From Dehalococcoidales bacterium (GTDB taxonomy: Bacteria > Chloroflexota > Dehalococcoidia > Dehalococcoidales > Fen-1064), in contig JADHXC010000012.1 of assembly GCA_016783135.1 (NCBI GenBank), positions 1-49,858 of the forward strand: 49,858 bases of DNA, given 5' to 3'. Of the stretch, positions 1 to 8,462 are shown piece by piece (within the stretch, counting starts at the first letter, position 1; every line of letters begins with the position of its first letter). The position numbers and the translations under genes are program-made. A model generated the notes under the pieces. It made no database searches. It had not been told where the DNA came from and worked only from the letters and a program-made list of their open reading frames with translations.

Positions 1-135
1 TTTTCCAGAACCCGTTTTTGGCACTACATCGGCTTTCAGCCAGCATCGACGTTTGGCGACCACCACAACTCTCTGCCGTTTGAGCCTAGAAAAATTCTTG
101 AATAATATTTGCTACTTCAAAGTGCGGAAGTTGGG

Positions 136-301
136 CTAGCAGGGTGATGAAAAACCCTTTCGACCATCCCCCTGACCCCCTTCCTGGCCAGGAAGGGGGA
201 AAATATTATATCTGGGGGACACCCCCAGACCCCTGTCAGAGGGAGTGCCCCTCAGAAGGGGCCAAGCCCCTCTGGACTCCCCTTTTTCAGCAGCCTGCTA
301 G
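136..301 (+). repeat. Dispersed palindromic repeat, copy A (MITE-like)
   Basis: A non-coding element of about 166 bp with imperfect terminal inverted repeats. The left end reads CTAGCAGGGTGATGAAAAA; the right end, reverse-complemented, reads CTAGCAGGCTGCTGAAAAA. Inside are a 24-bp perfect palindrome centred on TGGCCA (176-199) and a second inverted repeat, CTGGGGG-aca-CCCCCAG. Five related copies lie at 10814, 11991, 17131, 21034 and 31338. The right-terminal CTAG contains the stop codon of the leftward aldehyde oxidoreductase gene. An open frame runs through it (from 144), but it follows the repeat in every copy and I treat it as spurious. No transposase is visible, so it would have to be mobilised in trans if it is mobile. 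Confidence 0.85.
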
Positions 302-2034
302 CGCCAGCCTTTTAGCCGGTAGTAATCGGACAGCATTCTGTCAAAGTCACGTTTCGGCAGCACCTTGCCGCTGTCGGTGAGGGGTTCCTCAAAGAACCTC
401 TTCGGCAGGGTGTCGGCCGTCGGTGACATACCCTCGCGCAGGTTGAACTCCCTGGCTTTGTTGCTGATGTTGAGTGCTAGCCGTTGCAGCTGACTTTTAT
501 CCAGGGCCATGCCGGTAGTACCCTCTATTATGAGTGACAGTGTCTCCCATGCGTACAGGTCCCTGAAAAACCGGCAGAGAATCAGGGAATCAAACAGCGT
601 GTGCCGGTCCTCGAAGTCGAGCATCACTTCCGCCTTACCCTCAATTTCGTCGGGACCAATCATGCCGGATAGCTCCGCCTTGTAGACGGTAGACCTGAGG
701 TGGCAGGCCCCTCTGTCCGAGACGGCGTAGGCCAGACCCATTCCCTTGAGCACCCTGGGGTCATATCCCGCCGGTTCCAGTCCCTTAACATGAATCGCTA
801 CGTCTTCCAGGCCCCACTCGCGGCTGGCGGGCACTATCCCTTCCGCCAGGATGGCGCCAATGCCCTCCCTGCGGGCAATCTTCCCCAGAAGCTCGGCGAT
901 ACCATCGACGTCGCCGTACTCGATTCTCTCGTCTATTGCTCCCCGGCGCGAGGCTTCGATGGTGAACGCCGCCAGGTTGCCCGCGGTTATCGTGTCCATA
1001 CCCAGCCGGTCGCAGATGTCATTCAGGTAGGCAATCTCCCGGATGTCATCGAGCAGGCACAACCCGCCGAAGGCATAGAGTGTCTCGTACTCAGGTCCTT
1101 CGATTACCAGTCCCTTGTGCCGGCCGTCAACTATCTCCACCAGATTCGCACAGGCCAGGAAGCACTTCGGGCACGTCCTTGCCCTGACCTTGCACTGGCT
1201 GAGCAGGGCATCGGCGCTTATCTTCGGCCACTGGTCATAGGTACCCGCCGACCAGTACCTGGTAGGGAAGGCCCCGGCACGGTTGGCCAGTGCCACGAGC
1301 ATCGGCGTACCCAGTTTCTTGTAAGAAGCCGCTCCGGCATCCGTCCTTGCTTTAGAGCCGGTCTCTCTCCAGACACTATCAAGCAGGTCAGGTCTGGCCA
1401 CACTGCGTTGCTGGCTGCCGTGGAAGGCGATGGCCTTGATTCTCTTCGACCCGAGCACCGCCCCGGCACCGGTACGGCCCATCGACCTCCAGTAGTCGTT
1501 CTCGATTACGGCGAACCTGACCAGGTTCTCACCCGCCGGCCCGATGACGGCAATCCCGGCATCACCACCCAGGCCGACTTCTTCTCGTACGGCGTCTTCC
1601 GCCTGGTATGTCTCCCGACCCCAGATATGTGAAGCGTCGTGGAACCTCACGCTCCCGCCGGTGATTTCCAGGTAGATGGGAGAGGGAGAAGCGCCCTTGA
1701 TAACGACAGCGTCGTATCCCGTCCTGCTGAAAGGCCCGGCGACACTACCGCCGGCGTAGGACTCGCTGTATATTCCGGTCAGGGGCGACTTGGTGAACAC
1801 ACCGTACCGGGACGACCCGAAGACCCTGGTGTCCGCAGCCGGTCCCGTGGCGAACACAATGACGTTGTCTTCAGTGAGGGGGTCTACTCCGGCCGTCGTA
1901 TTGCTCAGGAGGAGATGGGTGCCTAACCCCTTACCGCCCAGGAGTGTCCGGTAGACTTCTTCGTCGACCGGTTCCTCCCGAAATGCTTGACTGCCAACGT
2001 CTACGTGCAGTACCTTGCCGTGGAAACCGTCCAT
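298..2034 (-). CDS. Aldehyde:ferredoxin oxidoreductase (tungsten/molybdopterin AOR family)
   Basis: AOR-family enzyme of 578 aa, which would oxidise aldehydes to acids (or work in reverse) with ferredoxin as electron carrier; it is cytoplasmic. The N-terminal half (GKVLHVDVGS, then GGKGLGTHLLL and FATGPAADTRVFGSSRYGVFT) is the typical AOR_N fold that binds the bis-pterin. The [4Fe-4S] ligands are visible as C-x2-C-x3-C at residues 288-295 (TCPKCFLAC), with a fourth Cys near the C-terminus (SLILCRFF), as in characterised AORs. I chose the ATG at 2034 because GAGGT lies 4 nt upstream and the protein then begins at the family N-terminus; the open frame extends further to 2097. The substrate cannot be read from sequence. 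The stop codon TAG lies inside the terminal CTAG of repeat copy A. The gene diverges from the two-component pair. Confidence 0.92.
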   Translation of the reverse strand: MDGFHGKVLHVDVGSQAFREEPVDEEVYRTLLGGKGLGTHLLLSNTTAGVDPLTEDNVIVFATGPAADTRVFGSSRYGVFTKSPLTGIYSESYAGGSVAGPFSRTGYDAVVIKGASPSPIYLEITGGSVRFHDASHIWGRETYQAEDAVREEVGLGGDAGIAVIGPAGENLVRFAVIENDYWRSMGRTGAGAVLGSKRIKAIAFHGSQQRSVARPDLLDSVWRETGSKARTDAGAASYKKLGTPMLVALANRAGAFPTRYWSAGTYDQWPKISADALLSQCKVRARTCPKCFLACANLVEIVDGRHKGLVIEGPEYETLYAFGGLCLLDDIREIAYLNDICDRLGMDTITAGNLAAFTIEASRRGAIDERIEYGDVDGIAELLGKIARREGIGAILAEGIVPASREWGLEDVAIHVKGLEPAGYDPRVLKGMGLAYAVSDRGACHLRSTVYKAELSGMIGPDEIEGKAEVMLDFEDRHTLFDSLILCRFFRDLYAWETLSLIIEGTTGMALDKSQLQRLALNISNKAREFNLREGMSPTADTLPKRFFEEPLTDSGKVLPKRDFDRMLSDYYRLKGWR

Positions 2035-2105
2035 ATATACCTCGTCGGAGCGCAGGCCACCCTGGCAGCGGGACCAGGGCACACGTAAGTATACCATGAG
2101 CGTCC

Positions 2106-2134
2106 TTGACTCCCATAGTGCCCGACGCTAAGAT
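2106..2134 (+). promoter_or_regulatory. Predicted sigma70-type promoter of the two-component operon
   Basis: TTGACT at 2106-2111, a 17-nt spacer, then TAAGAT at 2129-2134. A start near 2141 would give a leader of about 20 nt before the histidine kinase ATG. Spacing is ideal and the -35 matches 5 of 6 positions; the -10 is weaker. Confidence 0.55.
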
Positions 2135-2161
2135 GAAACAGTCCTGTCGGTATGTGACCCC

Positions 2162-4396
2162 ATGAAAAGTCTGAGAACTAAGACCATCCTCTGGGCCTTG
2201 CTACCCATAGTCCTGGTGCTGGTAGTCGTGGCCGTGATAACGCTCTACGCCTATGAGCAGGTGATACGCAACGTTGTCCAGGAGTGGGAGACCGAGCTTG
2301 CCGAGACCCTGGCAGCACGTCTTTCCGAGGGTATGAACCAGTATGGCTGGGTCCTCCAGACAGTTGCTAACGAGGACGACATTCGTTCTATGGAGCCTGC
2401 CCGCCTCGGTCCGGCGCTGCAGCGGGCCGGTAACCGGCTCGCTGTGTTCGACGCTGGCGTTGTCGCATATGACAGCTACGGCCTGGCTGTATGGTCAACG
2501 ACGACCGGTGTGGACCGTCTCGGGACCGAATTCCCGTTACCCACAGTTGTTGACCGCCTTCGTGGTGGTCGGCGTCCGGCTTTCTCCGACGTATTCAAAG
2601 ACAGTGTCTCCGGCAAGGATGTCGTCCTTGTCGCCGTTCACATCACCCGGACCGACGGCACATTTGCGGGCGTGCTGGCCGGGATGTCCGAGGTGAAATA
2701 CCCGGTCCCCGGCGCTATCTACGCACAGGTGGCCGAGCTTCAGGTTGGCGAAAGTGGATACGCCTACCTGGTGGATGGTAATGGTCGCGTCATCTACCAC
2801 CCCTACAGTGCTTTCATGGGTGCCAGACTTACGGCAACCGAGCCGGTAGCCCGGGCGCTGAACGGTGATTCCGGCGCAGTCCTCACCGAGGACCTTTCCG
2901 GGGAGAGGGTCATATCCGGTTTCGCTCCGATATCTGGTACCGGCTGGGGGCTGATTATCGAAGAGAGGTGGGACAGCGTTATCGGGCCGGTGAGAGGCTA
3001 CAGCTCCCTCCTTATCGTCCTGCTGGTAGCGGCGGGTGTCCTCAGTGTGACCCTTGTGGGCCTGTCCACGGGGCGTATCCTGAGGCCCATCCGGGAACTT
3101 ACTCTCGGGGCCCGGCGTATCGCCGGAGGTGATTTCGACCATGCAATCACCGCGAAAACGGGGGACGAGATACAGGTCCTCGCCGAGCAATTCAACAGCA
3201 TGGCCGGTGCCCTGAAGGAGTCCTATACCAACCTGGAGCAGAAGGTTGAGGAAAGGACCAGGGGAGAGCGGCGGCGGGCTGACCAGTTGCGGGCGATAAA
3301 CGAGGTCGGACGGGGTATCAGTTCTATTCTGAGCCTCGACGAGTTGCTGCCATTCGTGGCCCACTCCCTGCGCGAGACGTTCGACTACTACTATGTAATC
3401 ATCCTTCTTCCCGGACCACAGTCAGATGAACTGTCCGTCCGGGCCAGTAACACCGAACCGGGGATGATACCCGTTGAGTCCGCTCCGAGATTCAAAACCA
3501 CTGAAGGTATCACCGGATGGGTCTTCCGGGAGGGTGAACCGCTGCTGGTAAACGACGTGAGCAAGGAGCCCAGGTATGTCCTCTATGAGGGACGTCCCGA
3601 CACCAGGTCCGAGCTTGCTGTGCCCATCAGGGTAGGCCCCGATGTCCTCGGTGTGCTGGACATCGAGAGTGTTGAACCGAACGCCTTCGATGAGATTGAC
3701 GTGTTTACCGTCCAGACCCTTGCCGACCAGGTGGCAGTTGCCATGGAGAACGCCCGCCTGTACCAGGAGACGCGGGACATGGCGGTACTCGAGGAAAGGA
3801 ACCGTATGGCCAGGGAAATTCACGATACCCTTGCCCAGGGATTCACCGGCATTGTCCTCCAGCTCGAGGCTGCCGAGCAGGCGCTCGATGAAGACGCCTC
3901 CCTGGCACAGGAACACCTCAGCCGTGCCCGGAGCCTGGCCCGGGAAAGCCTCAATGAGGCCCGGCGTTCCGTCTGGGCGCTCCGCCCCCTCGCCCTGGAG
4001 CAGCTTCCGTTCGAAACCGTACTCCGCCAGGAGATGGAGAGCTTCACCCGGGATAGCGGCATAAAGGTGGCTGTGAACATCGCCGGGGAGAGCCGGACCC
4101 GGCCCCCCGACGTGCAGAGTACGCTGCTGCGCATCTGCCAGGAAGCCCTGACCAACATAAGAAAGCACGCCGAAGCTACCGAAGTAGATGTGCACCTGGT
4201 ATTTGATGAAGATACCGTCAGGCTCAGTGTCCGGGACAACGGACGCGGCTTCGACACGGAAACTCGGGCGGAAAGCGGTTTCGGCCTCATCAGCATGAGG
4301 GAGCGCGTCCGTCTCCTGGGAGGAACACTGACGGTGCAGAGTGAAATCGGCCGGGGGACACTGATAGAAGCAACCCTACCCTTGAGCAGGAGGTAG
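2162..4396 (+). CDS. Membrane sensor histidine kinase, NarL/DegS type (dCache-HAMP-GAF-HisKA_3-HATPase)
   Basis: 744-aa sensor kinase. Transmembrane (TM) helix 1 is at about residues 9-30, and TM2 at about 280-303. Between them lies an extracytoplasmic dCache-like domain (GESGYAYLVDGNGRVIYHP). HAMP follows at about 304-357 (GRILRPIRELTLGARRIAGG), then a short coiled coil and a GAF domain at about 385-535. The DHp domain is of the HisKA_3 class, with phospho-accepting His at residue 554 (MAREIHDTLAQGF). The ATPase domain shows an N box (QEALTNIRKHA), a G1 box (DNGRGFD) and GFGLISMRERV. It should sense a small external ligand plus a GAF signal and phosphorylate the response regulator 4 bp downstream. 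No strong SD precedes the ATG. Confidence 0.93.
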   Translation: MKSLRTKTILWALLPIVLVLVVVAVITLYAYEQVIRNVVQEWETELAETLAARLSEGMNQYGWVLQTVANEDDIRSMEPARLGPALQRAGNRLAVFDAGVVAYDSYGLAVWSTTTGVDRLGTEFPLPTVVDRLRGGRRPAFSDVFKDSVSGKDVVLVAVHITRTDGTFAGVLAGMSEVKYPVPGAIYAQVAELQVGESGYAYLVDGNGRVIYHPYSAFMGARLTATEPVARALNGDSGAVLTEDLSGERVISGFAPISGTGWGLIIEERWDSVIGPVRGYSSLLIVLLVAAGVLSVTLVGLSTGRILRPIRELTLGARRIAGGDFDHAITAKTGDEIQVLAEQFNSMAGALKESYTNLEQKVEERTRGERRRADQLRAINEVGRGISSILSLDELLPFVAHSLRETFDYYYVIILLPGPQSDELSVRASNTEPGMIPVESAPRFKTTEGITGWVFREGEPLLVNDVSKEPRYVLYEGRPDTRSELAVPIRVGPDVLGVLDIESVEPNAFDEIDVFTVQTLADQVAVAMENARLYQETRDMAVLEERNRMAREIHDTLAQGFTGIVLQLEAAEQALDEDASLAQEHLSRARSLARESLNEARRSVWALRPLALEQLPFETVLRQEMESFTRDSGIKVAVNIAGESRTRPPDVQSTLLRICQEALTNIRKHAEATEVDVHLVFDEDTVRLSVRDNGRGFDTETRAESGFGLISMRERVRLLGGTLTVQSEIGRGTLIEATLPLSRR

Positions 4397-4400
4397 CAGT

Positions 4401-5045
4401 ATGGAATCGATGAAAGTTCTAATTGCGGATGACCATCCGGTAGTCAGGGAGGGCCTTTCTGCAATGCTCAAGAAGCAGCCGGATATCGAGGTGGTCGGCG
4501 AAGCCGAGAACGGTAGAGAGTGTGTAGAGAAGACCCGGAAACTGCGGCCGGACATCGTCCTTATGGACCTCAGGATGCCTGAAATGGATGGCGTGGAGGC
4601 AATGCGCCAGATAGCTGCCACCAACCCTGAGGTCAGGTTCATTGTGCTCACCACCTACGATAATGATGAGTACATCTTCAAAGGTATCGAAGCCGGTGCC
4701 CGGGCTTACCTTCTCAAGGACTCGCCGAGAGAAGAGCTGTTCAAGGCGATACGGGCCGTCCACAGGGGCGAGTCCCTCATCCAGCCGGCGGTCGCCGGCA
4801 AGGTGCTCGACCGTTTTGCCGAGCTATCCCGGCAGGTGCAGGCCCCGGAGGCGCTGTCTGACCGGGAGGTCGAGGTAATCAAGCTCATGGCAGAGGGTGC
4901 CGCCAACAAGGAAATCGCCGTCAGCCTTCACATCAGTGAGAGCACTGTCAAGACCCACATCCAGACCATTTTTCAGAAGCTCGGCGTGAGTGAGCGGACG
5001 GGTGCTGTCACCCAGGCCATCAGGAAAGGTATCATTCGCCTGTAG
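4401..5045 (+). CDS. NarL/FixJ-family response regulator
   Basis: 214 aa. The receiver domain has the acidic pair D10-D11 (IADDHPVV), phospho-acceptor D56 (VLMDLRMP), the T/S switch (LTTYDND) and the conserved Lys (YLLKDS). A linker leads to a LuxR-type helix-turn-helix (LSDREVEVIKLMAEGAANKE, then ISESTVKTHIQTIFQKLGV). Its SD, GGAGGT, overlaps the stop of the kinase gene, so the two are translationally coupled. It is the cognate regulator; its targets are unknown, and the small membrane and DUF2807 genes just downstream are candidates by position only. Confidence 0.95.
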   Translation: MESMKVLIADDHPVVREGLSAMLKKQPDIEVVGEAENGRECVEKTRKLRPDIVLMDLRMPEMDGVEAMRQIAATNPEVRFIVLTTYDNDEYIFKGIEAGARAYLLKDSPREELFKAIRAVHRGESLIQPAVAGKVLDRFAELSRQVQAPEALSDREVEVIKLMAEGAANKEIAVSLHISESTVKTHIQTIFQKLGVSERTGAVTQAIRKGIIRL

Positions 5046-5076
5046 ACCGTGTCAGTACCACCACAGCGTCGGCAGA

Positions 5077-5104
5077 AAGGTTGACCGCAAGGTCAACCTT
5101 TTTT
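5077..5104 (+). terminator. Rho-independent terminator of the two-component operon
   Basis: Perfect 10-bp stem AAGGTTGACC / GGTCAACCTT with a GCAA (GNRA) loop, followed by a run of T. It ends about 60 nt after the response regulator stop. Confidence 0.9.
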
Positions 5105-5193
5105 CTTCCTATAACCGGCCGTCCTCCTGATTGCACACTGTCACTGGAGTGCTACCCTTAATAGTGACACAGGCAACAGACAGGAGGTATCAA

Positions 5194-5562
5194 ATGAACA
5201 AATCATGGATGCCCACAGCAGCCGGAGTCCTGAATATAATTTCGGCGGCCATCAGGTTGCTGGTCGTTCTTTGCCTGATTATCGCCATGATTGTCACCGG
5301 AGACTTCCTGATTTTCACCGGACTGGGATTCTGGTTTCCGCTAAACGTGATGGCAGTCCTCTGGCTTATCACAGTACCACTGGCAGTCACCGGTGTGCTT
5401 GCCCTGATAGGTGGCATATTCGCCCTGCAGAGAAAGAGGTGGGGCCTGGCACTTGCCGGTTCCATTGCCGCCTTCCTTCCCTTCGGGATACTGGGGCTGG
5501 TTGCCACCATCTTCACATCACTGTCCAGGGATGACTTCGAGGAGCAGGAGGCGTGGGGATGA
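5194..5562 (+). CDS. Small membrane protein of unknown function
   Basis: 122 aa, starting at the ATG behind AGGAGGT (about 6 nt spacing); an upstream in-frame start at 5131 has no SD. Three hydrophobic stretches are visible, at about residues 10-37 (GVLNIISAAIRLLVVLCLII), 50-78 (VMAVLWLITVPLAVTGVLAL) and 85-110. A short acidic tail follows (DDFEEQEAWG). I do not recognise a named family; it resembles DUF4064-like four-helix membrane proteins often found beside DUF2807 or PspC-type genes. It lies 47 nt upstream of the DUF2807 lipoprotein start, probably in one operon. Confidence 0.75.
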   Translation: MNKSWMPTAAGVLNIISAAIRLLVVLCLIIAMIVTGDFLIFTGLGFWFPLNVMAVLWLITVPLAVTGVLALIGGIFALQRKRWGLALAGSIAAFLPFGILGLVATIFTSLSRDDFEEQEAWG

Positions 5563-5609
5563 GCGTACCTGTGGTAAAGTGGAACTCAGGGAAAGCAAGG
5601 AGGTGCACC

Positions 5610-6416
5610 ATGAGCACAGGGAAGAGCAGAGTTCTCATGGTAATGACGATGGCCATAATCACGGTGCTGCTGCTGACGACCGGCTGCATTCGCATTGTTA
5701 CCGGTGGTGAGGGCATTATCGGTGCTCCGAACCTGGTGACCAAAGAGTTCGATTTCAGCAACTTCACCAACATCGAGGTAGGCTATGCATTCGAGGTGGA
5801 CGTTACCCGAGGGGACACCTACGGCGTCGCCATAACGCTGAATGAGAATATGTTCGAGTATCTCGATATCTCCCAGAGCGGCAAGACCCTGACAATACGC
5901 ATGAAGTCGTACTATAGTTACCAGCGGGTAACACGCCAGGCATCGATTACGCTGCCTGCTCTGCGTTCTCTCGAACTGTCCGGGGCCTCCAGGGGCGAAG
6001 TCGCCGGGTTCGAGACAACGGATGACATGGGGTTTGATGTGTCCGGGGCGAGCAATCTGTCACTTGTCGACCTGAAAGCGGGAAATACCAATATCGATGT
6101 CTCGGGTGCCAGCAGGGTCACCGGCAGCATCGAGATAATGGAAGGTGATTTCGATGTCTCCGGTGCCAGTACCGTTGAACTCGAAGGTAAGGGAACCGAC
6201 GTCAGGCTGGAGGTCTCCGGTGCCAGCACAGCCAGGCTGGAGCACTTCCCGGTAGAGATTGCCGATACGCATGTCAGTGGGGCCAGCAATGCCACAATAG
6301 AGGTCAGCGACAGGCTGGATATCGATGTCAGCGGTGCTTCAAGGCTGTACTACAACGGTGGTGCGGTGCTGGGTAGTGTCCAGGTTTCCGGAGCTTCGAC
6401 GCTGAGTCGGAGGTAG
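5610..6416 (+). CDS. DUF2807 (GIN-type) beta-helix lipoprotein with VSGAS repeats
   Basis: 268 aa, starting at the ATG behind AAGGAGGTG. The N-terminal signal peptide ends in a lipobox (LLLTTGC), so the mature protein should be a membrane-anchored lipoprotein beginning IRIVTGG. The body matches the head GIN/DUF2807 pattern: FDFSNFTNIEVGYAFEVDVT, then LDISQSGKTLTIRM. The C-terminal half carries eight copies of (V/L)SGAS spaced by roughly 14-22 residues, the signature of a regular right-handed beta-helix. Members are annotated as putative adhesins or surface proteins, but the function is not established. The downstream hairpin at 6461-6514 may end the transcript. Confidence 0.85.
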   Translation: MSTGKSRVLMVMTMAIITVLLLTTGCIRIVTGGEGIIGAPNLVTKEFDFSNFTNIEVGYAFEVDVTRGDTYGVAITLNENMFEYLDISQSGKTLTIRMKSYYSYQRVTRQASITLPALRSLELSGASRGEVAGFETTDDMGFDVSGASNLSLVDLKAGNTNIDVSGASRVTGSIEIMEGDFDVSGASTVELEGKGTDVRLEVSGASTARLEHFPVEIADTHVSGASNATIEVSDRLDIDVSGASRLYYNGGAVLGSVQVSGASTLSRR

Positions 6417-6460
6417 GACCAGGGCAGGTAGATGAAACGGCCACAAGATGGGTGCTTTGA

Positions 6461-6514
6461 GCTAACGCGGCGATGAGGATAAGCCGGTATGGTAACCTCA
6501 GCCGCCACGTTAGC
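6461..6514. other. Long inverted repeat between convergent genes
   Basis: GCTAACG at 6461-6467 pairs with CGTTAGC at 6508-6514, and inside it GAGG/CCTC and CGGC/GCCG also pair. It lies between the converging DUF2807 and PfkB-like genes and overlaps the stop of the latter. No T run follows on either strand, so a terminator or RNA 3'-end stabiliser is only a guess. Confidence 0.5.
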
Positions 6515-7469
6515 ATGGAGATGGTTGGATAGGTGACTCAAACCGCTCTACCCTTACCTGCACTGCGAGGTCTCGTATCTCGGACTCAGGGAAGGCGCGA
6601 GGTCCCAGAACGGTACATTTCAGGGAAGCCGCTGCCACGGCGAACCGTACGGCTTCCTCCAGACTCCAGCCGTTGAGATAGCCATAGGCAAACCCCGCCG
6701 AGAAGGTCGCCCCGGAGGCACAGCCGTCCACCACGGTAACCTCCGGACTCCACACCCGCAGAGCCTCATTACCCCGTATAGCGAAGCAACCGTCCCCTGC
6801 CATCGTGACCAGCACCGTCTCCACCCCTGTCTCCAGCACCGTCCGTGCCACGGTCTCCGGGTGCTCTTCTCGTTGCGCGGCATCAGTGACCACCTGGCAG
6901 ATAGAAACACCGCGGGTGTATCGCCTGAGGATGTCCGGGTCATCGTGCCCGTGCTCCAGGTTCAGGAAAACCGGGATTCCCTGTTCTACCGCCTTCTCCA
7001 CAGGCCGCAGGATATGGTCGCCATCGTACCAGTCCACGTAGAGCAGGCGGGCTCCATCAAGAAGCGAAAGGTCGGCAGTGTCCAGGGTGGCCAGTACCTC
7101 CGGTTTGCGCTCCCAGAAGTAGGTGCGTGACCCCGTGGGGTCGGAAATATCTACCTCGAAGGGTGTCGTGATGTCTGCGGAAAGCCGGACTTCACCCAGA
7201 ACACCGAGTTCCCTGAGTTGGTCCGCCATTCGGTGACCGGCGGCGTCATCCCCCAGGGTGGTCCCGATAAGCGCACTACGTATGTCCCACTGCCGTAGCA
7301 GGCAGGCAACGATGGCGGCATCGTCGAAAACGAACTCCCCGGCTTCCCTGACGGGCATACCGGTATTGTGCTGCGGGAAACCATCCACCACCAGCACCAG
7401 TGCCGGGATTATCATCCCGAAGCAAACAACGTCGGCCACTGGCACGGTTTCGATTCGTTTATCGGACAT
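6510..7469 (-). CDS. PfkB/ribokinase-family sugar kinase-like protein with altered active site
   Basis: 319 aa with the ribokinase fold. GTTLGDDAAGHRM and a C-terminal SAGFAYGYLNGWSLEEAVRFA match PfkB domains, where a sugar hydroxyl is phosphorylated by ATP. Two hallmarks are eroded. The N-terminal Gly-Gly-x-x-x-Asn motif is replaced by AGEFVFDDAA. The usual DTxGAGD(A/S)F box reads DGCASGATF, so the catalytic-base Asp is an Ala (codon at 6708-6710). It may be a kinase with a different mechanism, or a non-catalytic relative. It starts at the ATG at 7469 with a weak GGGTAG SD. The neighbouring unknown gene (8251-7547) is 77 bp upstream in the same direction. Confidence 0.8.
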   Translation of the reverse strand: MSDKRIETVPVADVVCFGMIIPALVLVVDGFPQHNTGMPVREAGEFVFDDAAIVACLLRQWDIRSALIGTTLGDDAAGHRMADQLRELGVLGEVRLSADITTPFEVDISDPTGSRTYFWERKPEVLATLDTADLSLLDGARLLYVDWYDGDHILRPVEKAVEQGIPVFLNLEHGHDDPDILRRYTRGVSICQVVTDAAQREEHPETVARTVLETGVETVLVTMAGDGCFAIRGNEALRVWSPEVTVVDGCASGATFSAGFAYGYLNGWSLEEAVRFAVAAASLKCTVLGPRAFPESEIRDLAVQVRVERFESPIQPSPC

Positions 7470-7546
7470 GTGTAACTACCCAATTCGTGGAATGCCCCAC
7501 CTGTATCGCGTATTCCCACCGGCGGCGGGGACAGAAGTACCTTCGG

Positions 7547-8251
7547 TCAGTAGCTCTCTTCCAGCAGGAATTGAATGGTCCTGGTCAGAAACAACCTGGT
7601 AACCCTCATCATCTCGATATACTGGCTTTTCGTGAAGTAGATATTAGGCCCCTGGCGCTGCCGCTTCACGAAGTTATGGAGTTCCTTCAACTCATCATAG
7701 GTCGTGCCAACCTGCCTGTGGAAAGATTTCCAGTCCTTCTTGCCGATATTCTGGAAATCGTCCTTCTCGCAGACAAGCCTTGCCAGAGTCTCGATTGCCC
7801 GGTAGAAGAGGTAGGGCGAGTCCTGACAGTAGACCATGCCCTGGTTAAAGTCTCTTATGGCATAGCGGAGTTGGGCGCTGTCACTGATGAGACCGAAAAG
7901 CTCTTTCTCATCGTGGCCGAGGTCCTCAACCGGCGGGGCCTTTTCCGGCATTACGCGCAGGACCAGGCCGGCATCCTTCCAGTAGTTCTCAATGGTATAC
8001 GATGTGCCGACACCTGCGGTAACCGTCTGGGTCAGTGCCAGGTTGTCCATGATATAACCGGCTATCCTGAGCACCTCATCATCAAGCATCTCCTCCTGCA
8101 GACCTTCAATTCTCACAAAAACGTGCCCGCCGAGTATTGTGCCTTCGCAGGAAAGCTCACCGGTCACCAGCCGGATACTCTCGGACATGCTGGAGAAGTA
8201 GCCGGGTAGTTCTCCATTTGACAGGCTCATGGTACCAGAGACCATCGCCAT
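7547..8251 (-). CDS. Hypothetical protein, 234 aa
   Basis: I do not recognise this family. The N-terminal part is mixed beta (GELSCEGTILGGHVFVRIEG, then TAGVGTSYTIENYWKDAGLV). The C-terminal part is strongly helical and charged (FYRAIETLARLVCE, then FHRQVGTTYDELKELHNFVK), reminiscent of HEPN-like helical bundles, though the usual RxxxxH motif is not clear. No signal peptide or membrane segment, so it is probably cytosolic. ATG at 8251 or 8245 (M-A-M); GGGGGTG lies 7 nt before the first. An extended -10 promoter lies about 40 bp upstream. Confidence 0.7.
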   Translation of the reverse strand: MAMVSGTMSLSNGELPGYFSSMSESIRLVTGELSCEGTILGGHVFVRIEGLQEEMLDDEVLRIAGYIMDNLALTQTVTAGVGTSYTIENYWKDAGLVLRVMPEKAPPVEDLGHDEKELFGLISDSAQLRYAIRDFNQGMVYCQDSPYLFYRAIETLARLVCEKDDFQNIGKKDWKSFHRQVGTTYDELKELHNFVKRQRQGPNIYFTKSQYIEMMRVTRLFLTRTIQFLLEESY

Positions 8252-8288
8252 CTCCCGTCACCCCCTTTTCTCTCCGGTCAGTACGAGG

Positions 8289-8297
8289 ATTATATCA
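8289..8297 (-). promoter_or_regulatory. Extended -10 promoter of the 234-aa hypothetical gene
   Basis: On the minus strand the sequence reads TGATATAAT, a perfect TGnTATAAT extended -10. The -35 region is poor, as is usual for this promoter class. Transcription would start near 8282, about 30 nt before the ATG at 8251. Confidence 0.5.
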
Positions 8298-8462
8298 CAC
8301 TTATCTGTCCTTCTTGTTCTGTTTTACCGCAACCGAGGATACAGGTTATCCTGACAAAGGACCTGTCCGGGAACGGAGCGTGTCATGCGAGCTATCTTCC
8401 TCGACTCTTTTCCCCCGGCGGTCCCGTGCTTCCTGCCGGCGGCGCAGCGACACGTGGTGAAG

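Noticed and set aside
144-380. Open frames running through repeat copies (for example from 144 and 10692) that translate to NPFDHPPDPLP-like peptides
   Set aside because: They follow the repeat sequence itself, share no conserved start or SD, and would be translated from palindromic DNA.
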